64,000 bases of DNA from Purpureocillium takamizusanense (taxonomy: Eukaryota; Ascomycota; Sordariomycetes; Hypocreales; Ophiocordycipitaceae): the NCBI RefSeq assembly GCF_022605165.1, contig NC_063074.1, positions 151,501-215,500 of the forward strand, read 5' to 3'. The translations under genes and the position numbers were made by a program. Below the pieces are notes generated by a model. It was not told the origin of the DNA, ran no database searches, and saw nothing but the letters and a program-made list of their open reading frames with translations. Shown piece by piece: positions 28,068-37,923 of the stretch; within the stretch, counting starts at the first letter, position 1, and each line of letters opens with the position of its first letter.

Positions 28068-30346
28068 TGGCGGCTGTTCAGCTCGAGCTGCAGGAGGCAC
28101 GGAACAAGGTTCACTTTCAGGTCGCACTGTTGAAGGAACAAGTGTGCGTGCAGCCTGGAGGAAGTCGGCGCAGGACGGACGAGGGAGTGACGGAAGTTGG
28201 CGCCAGCGGCATGGACGGATGAGTGAGTCGACTCTTGTCAGTGGCGTGGTGCATTGTCTTAGCACCGTGTTGGTATCAGTTGCTTGCGGGCAGTAGACAA
28301 GGTACTGCGGCGGCCTTAATTAGTGCTTCCCGCTGCTCCCATCAACCGCCAGGTGGTAGGAATCTACCTTGCCATCCTACTCATGTCCAGACGTGCAGCA
28401 AAACGCTGCCTCACCCAACTGCGGCCTGCCCGGTCATGGCATTCGACCCATCCCAATTCCCGGATCGCCTACCACATACAACCTATTCCTAGCTCGCTGC
28501 CGGCGGCGCTCCCGGCCAGCAGCTCGAGGTCATGCGGCGGGCGGGCGGGCGGGCACGGGGCGGGTGATCCGTCCTCGCCGCCCGTCCTCTCCCCGCTTCG
28601 TTGATGCGCTGGTGCTTCATGGCTGCGCTGGAGCGCCGTAACTTGTTACTGAGTGGCTGGCTGGCCAAGGCAATGCCAAGTGATGTGCAGCGCCTGGCCT
28701 TGGACGGCGCGGGAGGTGAAATCCAATACTTAGACCCAAGGCGCATGCCGTCAGTGTCCGCCCGTCCAGGCTGTCGGACGCATGCTTTTGGGGGCCCTCC
28801 TCCCATGTGCGTACTGCCGCTGCGCCGACTACTAGGTACTAACCTGACGAGCGATAACTTGGGTATTCAAATGCCCGCCTGAGCGGCTGTCCCTGTACGG
28901 TAACTACCTGACTGCCCTTGGAACCTACGGGAAGGCGCTCGCCCCACCGTGTTCCCGGCAGCCCTCATCAGGGCAGCATCGCAAGGTCTGCTGAAACCGC
29001 AGCACCAGGGTGTCCCCCGCGGGCTGCGATTCGCTGGGCATTTCGAAACGCCCCCAGCGACCCCCAACCGACGCGGTGCAGCATGGCGGCGGGCTTCTGT
29101 CTGACACGCCCAGGGGGGCCTAGTGGCGATGCCGTCAGACATCCATTGCTTGAGCATAAAGTCTTGCAAATGAATGGATACTGTAGTCATGTCCGTGCAG
29201 TGAAGGGCGTGAGGCAGCATCGCCTCCCCGTATGTGAGCCATGCCATGCCATGCCACCGTATCACATCCAATGCTGTTCAGGTCCCACTGCTGTCCGCTC
29301 GTCGAGGTTCTTTTGGCTCCGAATGCCCAGCCAGCTCGTACGTACCAGCTCGGGTTGGCCATCCCTGTTCCTGTTCCCCCCGTGGCCATCCATGCCATCT
29401 CGTAGGCACGCACACGGCACCTCTCGTCGCCAGCGCCGGCGCGTCGGCGCGGCGGGTCATCCAGTGGAGCACGACTGCGTCAGGGCGGCAGCGCCCGCGG
29501 CTGCAGGGGCGTTGCCTGCATCAGCGCCTCGCTCGTCACCTCAATTCGCGGCCGCTCGCAAGGTTGTAGTACCACGAGGCGGCCAGGAGCGTCCCGCATG
29601 CCCCGTTCAATTTTTTTCGGCACATCCCATGAAATATTTGCTACAGCAAGTCATGCCGTTCCAACTTGAATGAAGCGCGCATGAGTGAACTGCCTTTATC
29701 GCCATCACTAGTGGAACTATCGCAGCTGGGCTCCAGCAGCTGCGGCGATCATCGAGCACTGGCATGACGCGCGGGGACGAGATAGCAACTACAGAGCATC
29801 GCTGCGCCCTACGCACGTTCGGGCGGTACCACTTTATCGTCCAATGTTGACCACCGCAACCCCGGTCCGGCTGCCAGTGGGGTGGCGCCCCCCAGGCCCT
29901 GGGCAGTTCGCAGCTGCGGCGACAGCGCGTCGGCAGCAACAGCGAACTTAGTGCGCAGCCCTTACGTCAGCGGGTCGGGGCACCTTCAGCGAACAACATC
30001 CACCACCTCTCAGTTGCGTCTCATCACAAAGCCTTACAGATCCTTGTCCAGCCAGCTGCCGCCGCGCCGCCAACGCATCAACATACTGAGCGCAGCGCAC
30101 CTGAGTTGCGGCCCAACCACACCCGCGAGCAGCTGTCTTACCACTACCGCACACCTGCCCGCGACGGCCGAATCTGCATGAAGTTTTGACGAGGCCATAA
30201 GAAGGCGGCCGGGGGCTGACGCTCCCGCAACCCTTCTCACTTGCGTCCCTTCTTTTGCGCCGCAGCCTGCTCTCGTGCTCATTCCCGCTACATCAACTCG
30301 GGGCACGCGTTTACCATACTATCAGGCGCATCGCTCAACAGCATCC

Positions 30347-32132
30347 ATGGATCCCGCTCACCCCGGTCCCGACGACGGCTCGGGCTCGATGCCCCCCATC
30401 CCTCAGGGCACCACCGATGCCAACGGCGCTGGGGGCATGCCTTCTTTCACTCCCGAAATGATGGACCAAGCCGGTCTCGGCTCAGATCCGATGGCGGCCA
30501 TGCTCGCAGGCCAGAATTTTCTCCAGGACTCGACCATGGCGGGCATGCCCATGGGCGACCCAAACTTCATGCTGCCTCTCATGACAGCAAACGGGGCCTT
30601 GCCCATGCATCAACCTCCACTCAACAACACCGTCTCAGCAGGTACATATCGCGTTCCATTGCATGATTCATTTAGGCTGGTCGAAGGGCTTTCTAACTAT
30701 GAAAACAGATGAGATCGCGCTGTATGATCGCCAAATCCGCCTTTGGGGCATGGCCGCCCAGGCCAAGATACAAGGCGCAAATATCCTCCTCATCACCATG
30801 CGCGCACTTGCCAACGAGGTCGCCAAGAACCTCGTACTTGCGGGCGTTGGCTCAATAACTATTCTCGACGGTGCTACTGTCACCGAATCCGACCTTGGCG
30901 CCCAGTTCTTCCTTGCGGAGACAGAAGACGTGGTCGGCAAAAACCGCGCCGAGGCCGCGAGCGCCGCTCTTCGCAAGCTGAACCCTCGAGTGCAGGTTCA
31001 CGTTGACCCAGAGAGCGTCACCGCAAAGGGCCCGAGCTATTTCGCGGGCTTCGACGTGGTCATCGCCACCGATCTCGACCCGGACACGTTCAACATCATC
31101 AACACGGCGACACGCATCAACGGCAAGGCTTTTTACGCGGCTGGGACACACGGCTTGTACGGCTTCATATTTAGCGACCTCATAGAGCACGACTACGTGA
31201 TTGAGCGTGATGTGGGAAACGTGGCCACCGAGACCAAGCAGGAAACGCGGACGCGTTCCATCATCGACGTCAAGACCAAGACGGAGGGCTCCAAGACGGC
31301 AGAGAGCGTCACCAAGCGCGAGCTGTACTCCACATGGTTCCTCGCCAGCGACCTCGCCGTGCTGCCAGAGGAGTATCTCCAGTCGAAGCGGCGCCTCAGG
31401 AGCGTCACGCCCGCGCTCTCGTGCTTCCGTGCGCTGTGGGAGTTCAAGCAGCTCAAGGGCGGCGTCCTGCCCTCCACTTCGAACCGCGACGACCTCAAGA
31501 TGTTCACGCAAATCGCCACGCAGAAGCACAAGGCGCTCAGCCTCCCCAGCGAGACGCTGCGCCCCGAGTTCCTGCGCAGCTTCCTGCAGAACCTGGGGAG
31601 CGAGATCGCCCCCGTGACGGCCATCCTGGGCGGCCAGCTCGCGCAGGACGTCATCAACGTCCTCGGCCAGACCCAGCAGCCGATACAGAACATGGTGGTC
31701 CTCGACGGCGACAAGATGGAGGCCGTCATGTACCCGCTGCACCCGGAGGGCGCGCTGGGGGCCGGCCTCCTCTCGCTCGGGGGCGGCGGCAACGCCATGG
31801 CCCCCAATGGCGGCGACATGATGTTGGACCCGGCGGCGGCCATGCTGAGCATGCCGGGCATGGGAGGAATGGGCATGGACGCCGCCGTCGTCGCCATGGG
31901 TCACATGGCGGCCCCCGTGGACGGCATGGGCGTGGGAGTCGTTGGCCTGGGCGGCCACGGCGCCAGCCAGCAGCCCCAGGGCGATGCGAACGGCCAGGCT
32001 CCCGCGGGAGGCTTCGCGCCCGACGTGCAGTCGGCTGACGCGCATAGAGGATCGGGGGACGCTGCGTCGGCGTCCGGCGCTGGACAAGGACAAAAGACCG
32101 AGGGCCAGGACAGCAAACCCTCCGCGTCGTAA
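30347..32132 (+). CDS. aos1: SUMO-activating enzyme subunit Aos1 (SAE1-like)
   Basis: Two exons, 30347-30641 and 30709-32132, give 572 aa. The 67-bp intron (GTACAT, TTCTAAC branch site, ACAG) lies just before the domain. The E1 adenylation fold begins ALYDRQIRLWGMAAQ, typical of Aos1 and Nae1-class half-subunits, followed by EVAKNLVLAGVGSITILDG and DLGAQFFL. The second half ends with IAPVTAILGGQLAQDVIN and a final strand VVLDGDKME, matching SAE1 rather than Nae1 in length. No catalytic-Cys domain is present, as expected; the partner Uba2 carries it. Unusual: a ~98-residue Met/Pro/Gly-rich N-terminal extension and a ~130-residue Met/Gly/Ala-rich tail. It acts in the nucleus in the first step of SUMO conjugation. 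An upstream in-frame ATG (30275) would add 24 residues. Confidence 0.9.
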
Positions 32133-33067
32133 AGAAAGGGAGGAGGGGAAGGAAGAACGGGCTCAGGATCGGGCTCTTTGCAATGTACCACAATACGAAT
32201 GTTGAATACGAGTAGATAGATGGATGGGCAGGAAGGAATAAAAAGAGCAGCACGATCCGCTGCGGTGCTTCCCAACATATGCCATTGCATACACACACAC
32301 ATATCACGATGATGGCACGGGGACGGCGGTCATTATGCAGATTGTGTTACATTTCCATGATGTGCCTGCCCACCTCAATGAGGCAGCGCAGTCACCAGAT
32401 GGGTACCAAAAAAACCAGAGAGAGCTGTCCACCAGCCCAGCCGCCCGAGCGCCCTTTTTTTTCGCTCCCAATCGACGAGAAAAGCAAAAGCAAAAAAACC
32501 ATCACAAGCCGCCAAGAGAACACCAATCTCAAAGAGGGTATCCCAGGGTTTCTGATACTCCAAAGCAAGGCTGTCCCTCACCAAAGCATCCCCGTTGGTC
32601 CGTCCCTTATTCTGTTCTTCCCCCAACACAGGCTTGTCGGAGAAGGGGCGAGGAGGCCTTGGGGGGGAGAAACAGGGGCGACGCAAAACGACGACGGATG
32701 GCGGGCGCGCCGCCAGTTTCTCGAAGAAAGTGATGGGTATATCCATTCGTGTGCGCCGTGGCCCAAAAGTCGGAAAATTTCACGATGGCCGATTCCAACT
32801 CTGTCGGCCATCATGCATGCAGTTGATTGATCGCGTGAGAATGTCCACGCAAAGCCCCTCTGGAGGGCGAGGGAGGAGCCGTGTCTGGGGCCCTCGCTCA
32901 AAAAACAAACGCAAGTAATTAATGATGTTGATGTCGTCGTTGTATGTGCAAGGTGCGCGGTGTCGTATCAGCCGTTCGACAAGCAGAGGCTTTTAGCCGC
33001 AAGAATGCGCAAACGACAAGCGTTCGCCCGTTTTCGGCTGCTAATAGACACGCGTTTCAATTCGTAT
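32133..33067. other. 0.9 kb convergent gap
   Basis: 3' flanks of aos1 (+) and the Lys-rich minus-strand frame. It contains poly-A and poly-T short runs and no supported gene. Confidence 0.5.
32237..32242 (+). terminator. Candidate poly(A) signal for aos1
   Basis: AATAAA about 105 nt after the aos1 stop codon. The position fits a fungal 3' end; fungal signals are loose, so this is tentative. Confidence 0.4.
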
Positions 33068-34108
33068 TCATTTCTTCGGCCCAGTCTTGGCCTTGGTAGA
33101 CCGCAGGCGCCTCTTCTGTTGAGCCTCACTTTGGGCCTTTGGAATTTCGCTTCCAACGGCAGCCTGGCTGCTTGTGACAATAGCAGCAGGCGCAGAAACA
33201 GACGCGGCGATATTGTCGGTCGCAGGAGGGTTGTTGATTGCAGCGGCGTTGTCGGAGTTGACATTGCTCGACTCCTTCGCCGGGACTGCCTTGGCCTTGG
33301 TAGACCGCAGGCGCTTCTTCTGAGGAGCCTTGCTTTTAGGCTTTGGGATAGCGCTGCCAACAGCAGTCTGGCTGTTTGTGGCAGTGGCGGCAGGTGCGGA
33401 AACGGCCACAACAGTGTTGCCAGTCTCAGGCAGACTCTCAACCGCAGAGGCGTTGCTCAAGTTGTCAGTGTTAGACTGCTCCGGCGGGACAGCTTTTGCT
33501 GCGGCGGTCTTTCTCTTCTTTGCCTTGCTAGGTGCAGCAGCTGGGGCCGACTCCTCGCACGTCGAGGCCTTTCTCTTCTTGGATTTGTTGGGTGCGGCGG
33601 TCGTTGGAGCCAGTTTTCCGCACGTCGAGGCGGCCTTCTTCTTAGCCTTGCAGGGTGCAGTAGTAGTAGCTGGAGCCGACTCTTCATCCGTCGACGTCTT
33701 TCTCTTCTTGGCCTTGCTGGGTGCAGCAGCTGGGGCCGACCCTTCGTCAGAGGCCTTCCTCTTCTTGGCCTTGCTAGGCGCAGGAGCTGGAGCCGATTCT
33801 TCACCCGTCGCGGCCTTCTTCTTCTTCTTGCTGTTCGCTGCAGCTGGGGCCGCCTTCCCAGCCGCCGAGGTCTTTGCCTTCTTGGTAACTTTCACTTTCG
33901 AGGCCGCGCTCGATGCCTTGGCTTCTGCCTCCATCTTCTGCCTGGCCTCTTTGGTGATGAGCTTGATCCTGATCCTGCGAGTCGATGGACCTGTCTGCGC
34001 AGTCGCCCCAGCACTTCCGTTGCCAATGGTCGGAATGGCACCGAACCCATACATTTCCGTCTTCTGGGGATCGAACGACGGACTATTCGGCATTGCAGCG
34101 GCAACCAT
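33068..34108 (-). CDS. Lys/Ala-rich basic repeat protein or C-terminal continuation of the upstream gene
   Basis: Open frame of 346 aa from the ATG at 34108, but the frame stays open for 46 more codons upstream until a TAG at 34249-34247, which is the stop of the large gene, in the same frame. It has RRIRIKLITKEARQKME near the start, then about six copies of a basic-acidic unit (SKAKKRKAS..EESAPA), then two tandem 68-residue repeats ending KRLRSTKA. Composition is like histone H1 tails or other chromatin linker proteins, so nuclear location is likely. There is no catalytic motif. Only 138 bp separate it from the upstream stop, too little for an obvious promoter, so it may be the lost or read-through tail of the larger gene. 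Confidence 0.5.
   Translation of the reverse strand: MVAAAMPNSPSFDPQKTEMYGFGAIPTIGNGSAGATAQTGPSTRRIRIKLITKEARQKMEAEAKASSAASKVKVTKKAKTSAAGKAAPAAANSKKKKKAATGEESAPAPAPSKAKKRKASDEGSAPAAAPSKAKKRKTSTDEESAPATTTAPCKAKKKAASTCGKLAPTTAAPNKSKKRKASTCEESAPAAAPSKAKKRKTAAAKAVPPEQSNTDNLSNASAVESLPETGNTVVAVSAPAATATNSQTAVGSAIPKPKSKAPQKKRLRSTKAKAVPAKESSNVNSDNAAAINNPPATDNIAASVSAPAAIVTSSQAAVGSEIPKAQSEAQQKRRLRSTKAKTGPKK
33082..33490 (-). repeat. Two tandem 204-bp coding repeats
   Basis: The segment GGCCTTGGTAGACCGCAGG recurs exactly 204 bp apart (33089 and 33293). The encoded 68-residue units align along their length: KAVP..., SAPAA...SQ.AVGS.IPK, and ...RLRSTKA. They diverge by substitutions but not by frame-breaking indels. 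Confidence 0.85.
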
Positions 34109-34246
34109 ATCGGCGTCAGGGCGTGGGTTCGGTTCCGAACTGAGAAGGGCAATAGACGCGGGAACTTCGGGCCGTGCGAATCTGACGCGCCGATAATTGG
34201 TGTGCGTTGGAAGCGCAGCGGCCTGAGTCGACTGGGCGCTCTGATT

Positions 34247-37200
34247 CTATCTGGAGTCCTCCCGATCGTTGGCAGCGTCGGCCCGCTCCTGCTTGCTACG
34301 TTTGCGAGGCTGGTTAACATTCCATCCCCTAATGGTAGTCGGCCCAGAGCTCGGCAAAGCGGCCGACGACCCAGTCTCCTTAGGATCATACAGAATGGTT
34401 TTAAGCTCTGGCTTGTTAGTCCAGGAGGCTCTGTGCGGTGGCACTGGCGCTGGCTGCAGCTTGCGGTATTTCCCATTGCTTGCATCTCCGGACGGGGTGG
34501 ATCGGTGGTGGTGGGCGGTTCCGTGAGGTGTTCCCGGTGGGCTTTGCTGGATAGATTGGCCCGGCATGGCGGACAGGCTTCCGAGCGTCGGGGAATGAGC
34601 CATGGGCTGCTGCTGGTGGACGAATCCCGGCGGAGGCGGCGATCCCATGAACGGCTGCTGGCCTTGCTGTTGGGGGTTAGGTAGAATTCTTTCCGGTGCG
34701 AGCGGCTGCTGCGATGCCTGCGGCTCCGGATATCCACGTGGATATCCACGGTGGTGGCCTCCTGGGTAGTAATCAGCTTCCGGTCGCATGTTTTGCTCGT
34801 GCACGTTATCCTCTGATGTCATCATCTGAAACCGTCCGCGGGTAGGGCGCAGGGGAGGCAATGGATCTGCGCTGGCGTTGAGCGAGAACGGGATTCTCGA
34901 CGGGGTCGTACCTCCAAGAGTAGGCTGCGGTAGAGGAGGGTACTGATGCGAAGGTGCGACTGCAGGCACAACTGGCGCAGGTCCTGGCTGTGGTGTTGCA
35001 TCCCAACGAGGCTGGCTGCCATACACGTGAGAGGCAGCTTGCTGTGCTTCTCCCGCGTACGTCGCCATTCCCCTGTGATCGTAAGCTTGGTCTCCAGGGC
35101 GAATCGACGGATAAGGTGGCTCGCGAGCATCTGGGTGCGAGAAGCTCGGAGCTCGGAAGTGTTGGTCCTCCTGAATAGGGTGGCCACTGTGGTGAGAAGG
35201 CTGCTGCTGGTGCAGGTACTCGGTATGTCTGGCGTCTGGGTGTGGCATCATTGTGCCTACCTGCTGACCCGCATGGTGTTGCATCATACGGCTGTCCTGG
35301 GGATGCACCGGCGGCATCATACCGCTGTCTTGCTGCGGCATCTGAGGCATTAGGCTTCGGTCGTGCTGGCTTCGGTCCTGCGGTTGAACTCCTCTCTCAT
35401 GAGACATGACGGGCGCCATCATTCCTCTATCCGGCTGTTGTATGGGAGGCGGCAGGGCGTTGCCGCGTTGTTGAACTGCATGCTCGTGTTGCGGTTCAAG
35501 TGTAGAAGGAGTTGTCTCTTGTTGTTGGACATAGTGCGTAGTATGGTCATGGCTCTTGTGCTGGTCGTGAGCTAGAACGTTGCTCGAAGCGACATGAGTA
35601 TCAGCCGCAGCGGTGCTCGCCGCAGAAGCCTGCAACGTCTGGCCTTGGGTGAGAGCAGCCGCGAGAGCTGCGTGGCTAATGTTGGATGTACTGCCAGACA
35701 TAGGAGGCTCGACATTGCAAATTTGAGCCAGCATGTTCATGCCATAAGAGCCAGCATCCTGTTTCGGGGTGGGGTCGGGCTTGGACGACGTAAAGACGTC
35801 GCGAATGGCATCATAACGGGAGCTCTTGGCCACTGCTGGGGCAGCCCGGGATAAATCCTCGGCTTGGCACACCGCGGTCGCGTATGTCAGAATGGAGAGT
35901 CCAGTCACTCCATCATCGCGTTCGTCGGTTTCTGCGGCGGCAGGAGGCTCAATTGTGTTTTCAACCTCAGAAGTGGTCTCCTCGGATGCAGACTGGGTCT
36001 GATCCGCGTTGAGCTCCGCCGTCCCGAGAGACTTGGCACGGAGTTGCTCATCAGATAGGGTATAGCCCATCAAATCCATGACCTCGGGGTCAATTTCGTT
36101 CTTCTTGCAGAACTTGCGAAGGACGGATCGCATGTCAGACCGATCGGGAGCCTCCTCAACGCTGCGTTGAGTGGTTGTGACTTGGAAGGACCGGGAAGCA
36201 TGTGCAATCCGTCCAGAGGGGTTGGCAATATAGACGACGGGCTTGCCGGGCAGGACGTAAGGTCGAGCGGGCTCTTTTCCATTCTTGCTCTCGGCAAGGA
36301 ACAGACCGGTCGTGGGATGAAGGCCATGTTTGGTCACAAGCTCTTGATCAAGGCTTCTGGCCGTGAGATGAGATGAGTCGTAGTCCACGATTCTGTGATC
36401 GAAGTAGAAGGCCCCAGAATTCGGCTTCCCGGTGAAGGGATTTGCAGCTGCCTGCTTCTTGCGCTGATGTTCCTTAGAATTGCGAGAGTCGCTGAAGCCA
36501 ATCTCCCCATCGCCAAACCGGAAGTACTGAGGTAGAATGAAGCGGTTGTGGACGACGTTGACGCCGTCGTGGCGCCATTCGCAGGAGCGAAGGCCGAAGT
36601 CATCAGCGTCGGTCGCTGACTTGGGCAGGAAGAGGCCCTCAGTGGCATTCGACGCGGACCCTTCTTCCTGGTCTGGGGATCCTGGCGTGGAATCCTCAGC
36701 GTCGGGCGTCTCAGTCCCAAATGGAGCAGAAGCCTCCTCGTCGGCGGCAAGCAGGCCCTTGGCGGCACCAGTCTCGGAGAGACCGGCAGCTGCGAGGCGG
36801 GCAGAGGTCCGAGTGGCCTTCTTGGGCGTCGGTGCATCCTCGGGCTGATCTTGGGGCTTTCGCTTGGGAGCTCCACGGCCTCTGGTGGTGTTGTTCTTCT
36901 CTTTGAGTGCCGCGGCCTTGGCAGCCTTGTCGGCTTTGGCGTCCTCCTTGGACTGCTGGCCTTCCTTCCATCGTTGAGTACCTTCCACTCGAGCTGGATA
37001 AGGCACGAGAATGCCATCCTTGTACTCATGATAGACGCCAAATTCATTGTCAAGGTGGTCGTCAGAGATGACTCTGTACTCATAACGATCATCACGGACC
37101 TAGTCAATTATGTCAGCAACGTTAGCGCTGGCGAGGCGGGAAGAAGCTTACGTCGACAGGAAGGCCCCTTGCGTGCATGGTCTCCAACAAGCGAAGTCTT

Positions 37201-37923
37201 TCGAGCATGCCGTCGTAGCACTCATCATACAACTCATCGAGTCCGTTCTGTATCGCATGAGGTCAGCTGTCGGATTCTCGTCTCGTAAGGCAACGGGGCG
37301 GGGCGACCAGGGCCCGCCGGCAATGGCAAGTCGCCTATTCGGGGCAGTATGTTGGAGGACGGAGAGGAAAGGAAACAGATAGAATGGAGGGTATTGGAAT
37401 GTATGCCGCGAGTTTGAACAATAGAGAGTTTTCATACCTGGTATTGCAGCTGGGCAACCATTTCCTCGGCTTCCAGTCTGCGTTTTGCCATCTTCACCCC
37501 CAAGGTATGGCGGATCTCCTCCTGCTGCTTGACCTCGGCCAGCCTCGCGTCGAGGGCGGCTTTGACTTTTGGTGTCTCGTCGTAGTCTTTGTAGGCATCC
37601 TTTCGGCCATTCAAGCGGCCGATTGTACGGCTGGCCAACTCCTCCAAGGCGGGCTTCATGTTCTTGCATACCGCGCGGAACGTGTCCTTCAGGTGCCGCT
37701 GGCGGTCAAAGGACGCTTGGGGACGCGATTGGACAAAGGTCTTAACTCTGCCACGCGAGTTGAAGATGCCGCGGGGAACGACTTTGTAGTCTTTGGTAGT
37801 GGTGGTCTTGGCCTTTCCGCCGCGGCCGCCTCCTCGACCTCTGCCTCCGCCACGGCCGCCTCTGCCCCGGCCCCTGGTAGGGCGGGACTGCGAGGCCGCT
37901 GGCGACGGGGCCTCAGTTGCCAT
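34247..37923 (-). CDS. Large RGG- and KR-rich nuclear-looking protein, unknown
   Basis: Three exons, 37923-37438, 37247-37152 and 37099-34247, give 1144 aa. Introns are 190 bp (GTATGA...ACAG) and 52 bp (GTAAGC...CTAG). The N-terminus is an RGG/GRG tract (about 14-40), then a conserved-looking helical region (KDYKVVPRGIFNSRGRVKTF; residues 45-230). A KR-rich linker (PKRKPQDQ...KKATRTSARLAAAG) precedes a globular block at about 349-500 (DFGLRSCEWRHDGVNVVHNR, FRFGDGEIGF, AFYFDHRIVDYDSSHLTARS). Residues 560-1100 are Gln/His/Pro/Met-rich. RGG and KR tracts suggest a chromatin- or RNA-associated protein, possibly a subunit of a remodelling or co-regulator complex; the family is not recognised. The same frame continues after the TAG for 392 codons. 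Confidence 0.75.

Larger units (their letters stand above)
27194..30346. other. 3.2 kb divergent intergenic region
   Basis: Contains the (GGT)n and (GT)n microsatellites, a G4-type run at 28539, a GTAC/TAGGTA island at 27971-28006 and CCATG repeats near 29239-29255. Open frames on both strands have no recognisable domains. No gene is supported. Confidence 0.5.

Noticed and set aside
34184..34249. An intron removing the TAG at 34247-34249
   Set aside because: The nearest GT...AG pairs (for example GTAGCA...ATAG, 53 nt) have weak 5' sites, no proper branch site, and would shift the frame.
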